This document shows positions 57,616 to 64,000 of a stretch of DNA of 64,000 nt, one piece after another. The stretch is from contig NZ_BOMS01000049.1 of the NCBI RefSeq assembly GCF_016862315.1, positions 62,001 through 126,000 on the forward strand, read 5' to 3'. The position numbers and the translations under genes are program-made. The notes beneath the pieces were generated by a model that saw only the letters and a program-made list of their open reading frames with translations, was not told where the DNA came from and did not search any database. Position 1 is the first letter of the stretch. The number at the start of each line of letters is the position of its first letter. The DNA is from Actinoplanes palleronii (lineage in GTDB: Bacteria > Actinomycetota > Actinomycetes > Mycobacteriales > Micromonosporaceae).

Positions 57616-58479
57616 ATGACGACACCCACGACCACCTACCGCCTGGCGCCGCTGGGGCAGACCTTCGGCGCCCGGGTGACCGATCTCGATCTGCGGATCG
57701 CCGGGCAGGCGACGGTGGACGCGCTGGTCGCCGACCTGACCGAGCACCGTGTCCTGGTGCTGCCGGGTCAACAGCTCACCGACGAGGAGCACGTGCGGGT
57801 CAGCCGGCGGTTCGGCCCGCTCGACGTGTACCCGGTGTCCACCTACGTGGTGCCGGAGCACCCGGAAGTCCTGAAGATCAGCAACATCTTCGTGGACGGC
57901 AAGCCGATCGGTCTCTACGACGGCGACGAGCAGGAGGAGTGGCACACCGACTACTCGTGGAAGGAGCAGACCAGCCGCGCCTCCCTGCTCTACTCGCTGG
58001 TCGCGCCGGCCACCGGCGGGGACACGCTGTTCGCCGACTCCACCGCCGCCTACGACGACCTGCCGGTGCGGCTGGCCGAGCGGATCACCGGGCTGCGGGC
58101 GGTCCACTCGATGAACCACCTGGTGGAGACCGAGCGCAAGGTGAACCCGCACAAGGCGTCGCTCACCCCCGAGCAGCGGGCCAAGATGCCGGACGTCGCG
58201 CACCCCCTGGTCCGGGTGCACCCGGTCACCGGCCGGCGCTCGCTGCTGCTCGGCAGCATGATCATCAGTGGCATCGAGGGGCTGCCCGAGGCGCAGACCG
58301 CGGAGCTGCTGGCCGAGCTGCACGAGCACGCCACCGCCGACCGGTACGTCTACCGGCACCACTGGGCCGCCGGTGACCTGGTCATCTGGGACAACGAGGC
58401 GACCATGCACACCCGTACCGCGTGTGACCGGCGCAAGCACCAGCGCCTGCTGCACCGCACCACCGTGCTGTGGAGCTGA
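57616..58479 (+). CDS. TauD/TfdA-family Fe(II)/2-oxoglutarate dioxygenase
   Basis: 287 residues: His110-x-Asp112 (EEWHTDYSW), distal His265 (NEATMHTRT) and an Arg in RKHQRLLHRTTV for 2-oxoglutarate; HRVLVLPGQQLTDEEHV is the family N-terminal motif. It oxidises a small carboxylate or amino acid substrate. It closes the plus-strand operon and faces the MDR gene across a perfect terminator. Together with PhyH and the diiron oxidase it makes three non-haem iron oxygenases in one cluster. Confidence 0.88.
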   Translation: MTTPTTTYRLAPLGQTFGARVTDLDLRIAGQATVDALVADLTEHRVLVLPGQQLTDEEHVRVSRRFGPLDVYPVSTYVVPEHPEVLKISNIFVDGKPIGLYDGDEQEEWHTDYSWKEQTSRASLLYSLVAPATGGDTLFADSTAAYDDLPVRLAERITGLRAVHSMNHLVETERKVNPHKASLTPEQRAKMPDVAHPLVRVHPVTGRRSLLLGSMIISGIEGLPEAQTAELLAELHEHATADRYVYRHHWAAGDLVIWDNEATMHTRTACDRRKHQRLLHRTTVLWS

Positions 58480-58493
58480 GCGACCGGGCACGA

Positions 58494-58527
58494 CGAGGGC
58501 GGCGGTCCCACCGGACCGCCGCCCTCG
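58494..58527. terminator. Bidirectional terminator between convergent operons
   Basis: CGAGGGCGGCGGTCC and GGACCGCCGCCCTCG form a perfect 15-bp stem with loop CACC, placed between the TauD and MDR stop codons. Confidence 0.85.
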
Positions 58528-58540
58528 CGCTGTCGCCTTG

Positions 58541-59521
58541 TCAGAACTTCAGCAGGACCTTGCCCGAGTACGCCCCGGTCAGCAGCGCCTCCGCGGCCGG
58601 GACCAGCCGGTCCAGGCCGCCCTCCACGATCGTCTCCGGCAGCACCACCCGGCCGTCCGCGACCAGCGGCGGGAACTCCCGGTCGAACTCGGCGAACAGG
58701 TCCTCGTGGTCCATGGTGGCCATCCCGTGCATCGACAGCCTGCGGTGCACGAACTGCTCGATGTTGCGGATGCCGTACGGCTCGCCGGTGCGGATCTGGT
58801 CGGTGCCGCCGCACTTGACGATCCGCCCGTGGGTGTTCATCACGTTGATCGCCGATTCGAGCTGCCGGCCGCCGGCGTTGTCGTAGTAGACGTCGACGCC
58901 GGGCAGATCGTCGGGCCAGCCGTCGTGGTAGTCGAACGCGCGGTCGTAGCCGAGCTGCTCGGTGGCGAGCTTGGCCTTGGCCGGGGAGCCGGTGCTGGCG
59001 ATCACGTAGCCGGCGCCGCGGACCCGGGCGAGCTGGCCGGCGACGCTGCCGACCGCGCCGACGCCGCTGGAGACCAGCACGGTGTCACCGGGCCGGATCT
59101 CGACCAGGCTCAGGCCCACCCAGGCGACGACCGCGGAGCTGAGGTGGTGGGTCACCGACGGGAAGCGGTCGAGCGGGACGGCGCGGAACTTGTCGGCGGG
59201 GGCCACCGCGTACTCGCGCCAGGCCAGGTTGTGCAGCACGGTGTCGCCGGGGTTCAGGTCGGGTGACGCCGACGCGACGACCTCGCCGAGGGCGTGTCCC
59301 CAGGGCGGGCCGCCGAGGGCGAAGTCCGGTTCGCCGGGGCCGTCGATGTCCTGCATGCGCTGCAGCAGGCCCGGGTCGACGGCCTGGTAGGTGTTGCGGA
59401 CCACCACCTCGCCGGGTTCCGGCACGTCAGGCAGCTCGACCTCGACCACGGCGAGTGTGCCGGGCACCGGCAGGCGGCCGGGCGGACGGGCGATCAGGTG
59501 GATCTCGCGGCTGACGGTCAT
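58541..59521 (-). CDS. NADP-dependent MDR reductase (prostaglandin/leukotriene reductase type)
   Basis: 326 residues: REIHLIARPPGRLPVPGTLAVVEVELPDV, NTYQAVDPGLLQRMQD and the nucleotide motif VLVSSGVGAVGSVAGQLARVRGA, then VDVYYDNAGGRQLESAINVMNTHGRIVKCG. This is the zinc-free 2-alkenal/enone reductase group, which reduces alpha,beta-unsaturated carbonyls. ATG 59521 makes an ATGA overlap with the glycosyltransferase stop. Last gene of the minus-strand arm of the cluster. Confidence 0.88.
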   Translation of the reverse strand: MTVSREIHLIARPPGRLPVPGTLAVVEVELPDVPEPGEVVVRNTYQAVDPGLLQRMQDIDGPGEPDFALGGPPWGHALGEVVASASPDLNPGDTVLHNLAWREYAVAPADKFRAVPLDRFPSVTHHLSSAVVAWVGLSLVEIRPGDTVLVSSGVGAVGSVAGQLARVRGAGYVIASTGSPAKAKLATEQLGYDRAFDYHDGWPDDLPGVDVYYDNAGGRQLESAINVMNTHGRIVKCGGTDQIRTGEPYGIRNIEQFVHRRLSMHGMATMDHEDLFAEFDREFPPLVADGRVVLPETIVEGGLDRLVPAAEALLTGAYSGKVLLKF

Positions 59522-60741
59522 CGGATTCCTTCCGTGGATACGGCGGCACCGATCCGGTGCGCCTCGGCGAGCAGGTCGCGGTGCCAGCGCTCCCACAACC
59601 CGGCCAGCCGGGACGTGATCACGACCAGGTCGGCGGAGCCGGCGGCCAGTGGGGTGCGCAGGCCGATCGCGTACGTCGCGGGGTGCCCGTCGCGGGCCAG
59701 CGCGGCCACCGCGGCACGGTCGAAGTCCAGCGCCACCAGCGGGCCGGCGTCCGGTGGCAGTGCCGCGCCGGCGCCGAACACCACGATCCGGGCGTCCGGG
59801 CCGGCCGCGCGCCGGGCCGTCTCGATCTCGTCGGCCACGGTCAGGTCCTGGACCTTCTCGCGCCACAACGCGAACGTGCGGTACTCGTCGTTCCAGGTGA
59901 AGAACGGGCGGTTCATCCCGATCAGCGCCCAGCCCACCTCGAACGCGGAGTCGGGGTAGCGCCGCAGCGAGCGCTCCACGTTGTCGCGGAACGTGTCGAG
60001 CAGGGTGCTGATCTCCGGGCGGCCGTGCGGCGACTCGATCACCCAGGCGGCCCGGCTGATCCGGAACCGCAGCCCGTGCCGGTGCAGCAGATAACCGAGC
60101 TCCAGGTCCTCGCCGCCCCAGCCGGTAAGGTCCTCGTTGAAGCCGCCGACGGCGTGGAAGTCGGCGGCGGCCATCGAGCAGTTGATGGTGAACAGCAGGT
60201 TCCACGGCAGGGATCGCCGGTGCAGGTCGAAACCGCACGCGTCGAAGTGCGGGTGGCGGATGTCGCGGAAGCCGGGGTCGTCACCGAGCTCGTCGACGAT
60301 CTCCTCCGGCGACATCCGGCTCATCCGGTCGAGGGCGTGCACCGGGTGTTCCGGGTCGTAGCCGTACGCATAACCGACGACGATCGTGGGTCGCGCCGCC
60401 TCCTCGTGCTCGGCCAGATGCCGGCGCAGGAAGTCGTCGCCGGGGATCGCACCGGTGTCGAGGAAGCAGAGCAGCGGGGCGCTCGCCAGCCGCGCACCGG
60501 CGTTGCGGGCGGTGCCGGCGCGGAAGCCGAGATCGTCCTGGAAGTGGTAGGCGATCCGCAGCCGGTCGGCGAACGAGTCCACCACCTGGCGGGTGTCGTC
60601 GGACGACCCGTCGTCGGCGACGATCACCTCGAACGCGTCACGCGGCAGGGTCTGCCGGGCCAGCTGCCGCAGCGTGCGGGCCAGCAGCTCGCTGCGGTTG
60701 TAGGTGGGCACCACCACCGAGATGCGCGGCACGCCGGTCAC
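59518..60741 (-). CDS. GT2-family glycosyltransferase with C-terminal extension
   Basis: 407 residues. The GT-A core is VPRISVVVPTYNRSELLARTL, FEVIVADDGSSDDTRQVV, FRAGTARNAGARLASAPLLCFLDTG (a DxG variant of DxD), and GGFNEDLTGWGGEDLELGYLLHRHG (acceptor/catalytic GGxDxE-like). About 110 C-terminal residues (DARIVVFGAGAALPPDAGPLVALDF) resemble a separate small domain. GTG 60741 overlaps the condensation gene stop as GTGA. It implies the product is glycosylated or that a sugar-like unit is joined. Confidence 0.85.
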   Translation of the reverse strand: MTGVPRISVVVPTYNRSELLARTLRQLARQTLPRDAFEVIVADDGSSDDTRQVVDSFADRLRIAYHFQDDLGFRAGTARNAGARLASAPLLCFLDTGAIPGDDFLRRHLAEHEEAARPTIVVGYAYGYDPEHPVHALDRMSRMSPEEIVDELGDDPGFRDIRHPHFDACGFDLHRRSLPWNLLFTINCSMAAADFHAVGGFNEDLTGWGGEDLELGYLLHRHGLRFRISRAAWVIESPHGRPEISTLLDTFRDNVERSLRRYPDSAFEVGWALIGMNRPFFTWNDEYRTFALWREKVQDLTVADEIETARRAAGPDARIVVFGAGAALPPDAGPLVALDFDRAAVAALARDGHPATYAIGLRTPLAAGSADLVVITSRLAGLWERWHRDLLAEAHRIGAAVSTEGIR

Positions 60742-62072
60742 CGGGCGGTCCAGGTCCGGCCGGGGTCGGTGGCCAGGTCGCGCAGGATGCTCTGGTAGGT
60801 GCCGGTCCAGCCGGACACCGTGCTCGCGTCCAGGTCCTCGGTGTTGAACTGGACGCAGCCGCTCAGCTCGCCGCCGGGGTGCGGGTGCATGCCCCAGGCG
60901 ACGCCGTGCGGGATCCACGGGCCGACCGGGGTGACCGACGGACGCTTGTAGATCTCGGTGCTGCCCCCGGCGAGCCGCGGTGTGCCGACGCCGGACGGGT
61001 GCGGGAACACCCCGACGATGCAGTTGGTCTTGCGGGGCTCGTCGTTCGGCGTCATCAGCTCGGGCACGGCGCGTTCGATGTGCTGGATCGGGATCTCGTT
61101 GGCGTAGGTCTCCCGGCACACGTCCCGGGTCGCCGCGACCACGTCGCGCAGGCTCGCGCAGCGGCCCAGGTCGGTGCGCAGCACCACGAAGTTCATCACC
61201 GGGCCCGCGGTGTCGTCGAACCGCGCTTCGGTACGCCCGGTGGTCAGCGTGTCGATCGCCTGGTCGGTGGTGCCCGCGACCGCGTGGACCAGCACGTTGA
61301 ACGCGGCGAGCAGCACGGTCGGCACGTCGGTCCGCTCCTGCGCGGCGAGGTCGCCGATCGCGCCCATGACGTCCCGGCCGACCACGAAGTTCACCGCGGA
61401 GTACGGCTCGTGGTGCCGCTCCGGCACGTCCCGGTCGGTGGGCACCGCGAAGATCCGTACGCCGCTGAGCTTGTCCTGCCAGAACTTGGCGGCGGTCTCG
61501 CCGTCCGGGCCGTCGGCGGCCGCGCGCTGGGCGGCCGCGAACTCGCGATAGTGCACCACCGGCGGCAGGGCGGCCTCGGCGCCGGTGACGCGGGCGCGGT
61601 AGAGCGCGGCCAGGTCGCGGACCAGCACCCGGTTCGACCACTCGTCGGAGCCGGTGTGGTGGGTGATCAGGGCGAGCACGGCGTCCTCGTCGTCGAAGCG
61701 GGTCAGCACCGCGTGCAGCCCCGGTGCCTGCCGGGGATCGAGGGTGCTGCGCTCGGCCTCGTTGAGCAGCTCCTCGGCGATGGTGTCGCGGGAGCCGGGG
61801 CGGTCGGCGGGCACGTCGCGCACCTGCAGCGGCACCGGGGCGGGCTCGTGCACCTGCTGGTACGGCTCGGCGGTGCGCTCCACCACCGTCCGCAGGATCT
61901 CGTGCCGCACCACCAGGTCGTCCAGGGCGCCGCGCAGGGCGTCGACGTCGATCGGGCCGGTGACGCGCAGCGCGGTGGCCATCACGAACGCGCCCGCGAA
62001 GAATCCCGCCTGGTAGCCCTGATCACCGGAGCACCACAGTTGTTGCGGACTGGAGAGAGGGAATCTGCTCAC
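60738..62072 (-). CDS. Free-standing condensation (C) domain protein
   Basis: 444 residues of the NRPS condensation superfamily. It opens FPLSSPQQLWCSGDQGYQAGFF and has the catalytic motif HHTGSDEWS with His138-His139...Asp143 (HHxxxDG region, Gly replaced by Glu), then VMNFVVLRTDL. No A, PCP or TE domain is attached and none is seen in the window. It may form an amide or ester between a soluble amine and an acyl-CoA or a carrier encoded elsewhere. GTG 62072 follows AAAGGACAG. Confidence 0.87.
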   Translation of the reverse strand: MSRFPLSSPQQLWCSGDQGYQAGFFAGAFVMATALRVTGPIDVDALRGALDDLVVRHEILRTVVERTAEPYQQVHEPAPVPLQVRDVPADRPGSRDTIAEELLNEAERSTLDPRQAPGLHAVLTRFDDEDAVLALITHHTGSDEWSNRVLVRDLAALYRARVTGAEAALPPVVHYREFAAAQRAAADGPDGETAAKFWQDKLSGVRIFAVPTDRDVPERHHEPYSAVNFVVGRDVMGAIGDLAAQERTDVPTVLLAAFNVLVHAVAGTTDQAIDTLTTGRTEARFDDTAGPVMNFVVLRTDLGRCASLRDVVAATRDVCRETYANEIPIQHIERAVPELMTPNDEPRKTNCIVGVFPHPSGVGTPRLAGGSTEIYKRPSVTPVGPWIPHGVAWGMHPHPGGELSGCVQFNTEDLDASTVSGWTGTYQSILRDLATDPGRTWTAR

Positions 62073-62178
62073 GACTGTCCTTTCAGCCTCAATGGCGCAT
62101 GGAGATAATGCACGCTAACAGAGAGACGACGCCATTACGGGTGGCCAAGTCATCGATGAGCACGACAGAAGAAAAGAA

Positions 62179-62211
62179 CGGCCGGCACCGCATTTCGCGC
62201 GATGCCGGCCG
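62179..62211 (-). terminator. Terminator after the VOC gene
   Basis: On the minus strand CGGCCGGCA and TGCCGGCCG form a 9-bp stem (15-nt loop with inner GC pairs) followed by TTCTTTTCTTC. It lies 18 bp past the VOC stop and separates that gene from the condensation-domain operon. Confidence 0.82.
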
Positions 62212-62228
62212 ATCGGGAACGGTAGCGG

Positions 62229-62627
62229 TCAGAGCACCTGGGCGATCTCCAGGACGTTGCCGGCCGGGTCGAGGAACGAGATCGTCCGGCGGCCCCACGG
62301 ACGGTCGGTCGGTCCGTTGAGGATGGTGACGCCGTGCGCCTTGAGCTCCTCGAAGACGGCGTTCGCGTCGGCCACCTCGAACGTGAACAGCTGGCGGGTG
62401 CCGGCCTCGGCCGCGGCCACCGGGCGCGGCTCGACGAGCGTGTCGGCCTTGTCGGTGTGCAGGATGTTGATCATCAGGTTCTCCAGCTTGACCACCGCCG
62501 AGACATCGTCGGAGTAGACCACCTCGAGGCCGAGGGTCTCCTCGTAGAACGCCCGCGTGGCGGCCAGGTCCTCAACGAAGAACGTGATTACCTCGATCTT
62601 GTTCAGTCCTTTGATCACGTGCGACAT
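62229..62627 (-). CDS. VOC-superfamily (glyoxalase/bleomycin-resistance-like) protein
   Basis: 132 residues: INKIEVITFF-like start (GLNKIEVITFFVEDLAATRAFYEETLGLEVVY) and the second module FTFEVADANAVFEELKAHGVTI ending FLDPAGNVLEIAQVL. This single-chain VOC could be a resistance (drug-binding) protein or an enzyme of the cluster. ATG 62627 is used; GTG 62618 with AGAGGG nine bases upstream is a good alternative. Confidence 0.85.
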   Translation of the reverse strand: MSHVIKGLNKIEVITFFVEDLAATRAFYEETLGLEVVYSDDVSAVVKLENLMINILHTDKADTLVEPRPVAAAEAGTRQLFTFEVADANAVFEELKAHGVTILNGPTDRPWGRRTISFLDPAGNVLEIAQVL

Positions 62628-62755
62628 CCCTCTTTCTGAAAACGGTCGCGGCACCGGCACCATCGCGCCGGAGAGCGCTCCCTGAAAAATGAATCCTACA
62701 ATAAGCGGGCCGTTATGACCGACCCCTATCCGCCGGGTTCAGACCCCTATCCGGG

Positions 62756-63940
62756 TCACAGGTACATCGTGTTGGGGGCGAGTCCGGCCAGCACCCGGCC
62801 GAACAGCTCCAGGTTGGTGTCCGGGTGCATCAGGGCGTGCAGGTTGAGCGCCTGGATGTCGCGCTGGATCCGCTGGATCGGCACCGCGGCGTAGATCGAC
62901 GAGCCGCCGCTGCCGGTGACCAGCAGGTCGACCGCCTCCTTGGCGAGCCGGAACACCCGGCCGAGGGCGGCCCGGGCGGCGACCCGGTCCAGCGGCGTCC
63001 AGTCCTGGCCGGCGGCGGCCCGCTCGTCGATCTGGCCGGCCAGCCGGGTCGCGTGGAACTGCGCCTCGTCGATCAGCAGCGTCGCCTCGGCGAGCTGCCG
63101 GTGGGTCACCGGCGCCTCCCGGCGGCTGGCGTAGTCGGTGTAGGTGATCTTGTGGTCGAGCCGGGTGCGGTAGTCCTCCAGCGCGGCCTGGGCCAGGCCG
63201 ATCGCCGTACCGGTGAACGAGGCGCAGCCGGTGGCCATCATCGGCGCGTGGAACAGCGGGGTGCCGGCGTTGCGGGCCGACGCGTACTGGCCCTGCAGGA
63301 TCGCCGGCATCGGCAGCACCCGCTCGGCCGGGATGAAGACCTCCCGCGCGACGGTGGTGACACTGCCGGTGCCGCGCAGGCCGCTGGTGTCCCAGTCGTC
63401 GACGACGGTCAGGTCGCTCAGCGGGACCAGCGCCATCACCGGCCACTGCGACGCGCCGTCCGGGGTGGGCGCCATGGCCAGCACCAGCTGCCAGCCGCTG
63501 TGCCGGGCGCCGCTGATGAAGTGCCACTCGCCGGAGACGACCAGGCCGCCGTCGCGGGGCACCGCCACCGCGGTCGGGCTGAGCACCCCGCACACGCCGC
63601 CGTCCGGGTCGGCGAACACCTCGTCCTGCACGGCGTCCGGGAACAGCCCGGCCAGCCAGCCGCACATCGACCACACCGAGGCGAGCCAGGCCGCGGAGCC
63701 GTCGCCACGGGCCAGCTCGGTGATCACTTTCAGCATCGTGGTGGCGTCCGCGGCGTGTCCGCCGTACTGCTGCGGAACCCGCATCCGCAGGATGCCCGCC
63801 TCCCGGAGCACCGCAAGGGTGTCGGTGTGCAGCTCGCGGTGCTCGTCCTGCCAGCGGGCGTGCTCGCGCAGCACCGGTACGGCCCGGGCCGCGCGGTCCA
63901 CCAGGTCCGTGCCGGCCTGCACCGGAATGGCCAAGGTCAT
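62756..63940 (-). CDS. Group-D flavin monooxygenase (acyl-CoA dehydrogenase fold, HsaA-like)
   Basis: 394 residues: ILRMRVPQQYGGHAADATTMLKVITELARGDGSAAWLASV, VSGEWHFISGARHSGWQLVLAM, SGLRGTGSVTTVAREVFIP and the C-terminal GSGGSSIYAAVPIQRIQRDIQAL. It shares the layout of HsaA (13754-14926), not of CoA-dependent dehydrogenases, so it probably uses reduced flavin and O2 to hydroxylate a substrate on carbon or nitrogen. A dedicated flavin reductase is not in the window; the PNPOx-fold protein or a reductase elsewhere might serve. The ATG at 63940 has AGGAGGAAC upstream. The 60 bp to the window end hold no gene. Confidence 0.86.
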   Translation of the reverse strand: MTLAIPVQAGTDLVDRAARAVPVLREHARWQDEHRELHTDTLAVLREAGILRMRVPQQYGGHAADATTMLKVITELARGDGSAAWLASVWSMCGWLAGLFPDAVQDEVFADPDGGVCGVLSPTAVAVPRDGGLVVSGEWHFISGARHSGWQLVLAMAPTPDGASQWPVMALVPLSDLTVVDDWDTSGLRGTGSVTTVAREVFIPAERVLPMPAILQGQYASARNAGTPLFHAPMMATGCASFTGTAIGLAQAALEDYRTRLDHKITYTDYASRREAPVTHRQLAEATLLIDEAQFHATRLAGQIDERAAAGQDWTPLDRVAARAALGRVFRLAKEAVDLLVTGSGGSSIYAAVPIQRIQRDIQALNLHALMHPDTNLELFGRVLAGLAPNTMYL

Positions 63941-64000
63941 GCTGTTCCTCCTGTGGTGTGCTGAAGCGGTGTCACGGCCGCGACGGGTTCGTCGCGCGGC

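Noticed and set aside
1..64000. Insertion sequences, integrases, tRNA or rRNA genes
   Set aside because: No transposase or integrase motifs, terminal inverted repeats or tRNA cloverleaf were recognised by eye; a tRNAscan/ISfinder run would be decisive.

Overview
The window is very GC-rich, densely packed actinobacterial DNA. GTGA and ATGA stop/start overlaps are everywhere, many starts are GTG, and G/C fills third codon positions. Gene content (split steroid catabolic cluster, MmyB-type XRE regulators, CBM2 and PL9 secreted enzymes, a biosynthetic cluster) suggests a soil actinomycete, plausibly Micromonosporaceae such as Actinoplanes. That placement is inference; no rRNA or other taxonomic marker is present.

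Region 1 (1-2.2 kb): a truncated EamA-type exporter, a divergent LysR regulator and a VOC-fold protein.

Region 2 (2.3-32.7 kb): a steroid (sterol/cholesterol-type) degradation locus. The C/D-ring (HIP) genes ipdF-ipdE1 diverge from fadD3-ech-fadE31-fadE32-ipdE2 across a perfect KstR2-type operator. The A/B-ring genes are hsaA-hsaD-hsaC-hsaB, divergent from kshA-(small Cys protein)-kshB across a perfect KstR box, and hsaF-hsaG-hsaE-(KstD-like flavoprotein), divergent from kstD-chsH3 across another KstR box. The last-steps side-chain operon chsE1-chsE2-chsH2/H1 fusion-ltp2 diverges from the regulator kstR. An SRPBCC protein and a thioesterase share a fourth KstR box. A pectate lyase-like gene sits between kshB and hsaF and is foreign to the pathway. 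cyp125, mce4, ipdAB and kstR2 are not in this window. Together these genes would remove the last three side-chain carbons as propionyl-CoA, open rings A/B to HIP plus a C5 dienoate, activate HIP and begin C/D-ring breakdown. The locus carries an unusual load of short tandem duplications, both inside genes (hsaB, chsE1, fadE32) and exactly at gene junctions (flavoprotein/hsaE, kstD/chsH3, kstR/SRPBCC).

Region 3 (32.7-52.3 kb): mixed accessory and housekeeping genes. These are oxidoreductases paired with XRE or MarR regulators (including three copies of one MarR-type operator), an ECF sigma factor with a membrane partner, a CBM2-metalloprotease, a Tat-exported hydrolase with its regulator, an OYE, an MFS exporter, a DUF4396 protein behind a CsoR-like copper box, an anti-sigma-type ATPase and an aldo-keto reductase. 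A 61-bp repeat family occurs here and again beside hsaB.

Region 4 (52.3-64 kb): a decayed DsbA-type gene, then what looks like an uncharacterised natural-product cluster. One arm encodes a PhyH dioxygenase, a haem-oxygenase-like diiron oxidase, a PNPOx-fold protein, a cyclase-family protein and a TauD dioxygenase. A convergent arm encodes a group-D flavin monooxygenase, a VOC protein, a free-standing condensation domain, a glycosyltransferase and an MDR reductase. A PaaK-like adenylating enzyme is transcribed outward at the left. No carrier protein, thioesterase or other assembly-line module is visible. The product is unknown; this is the best candidate for a new system in the window.
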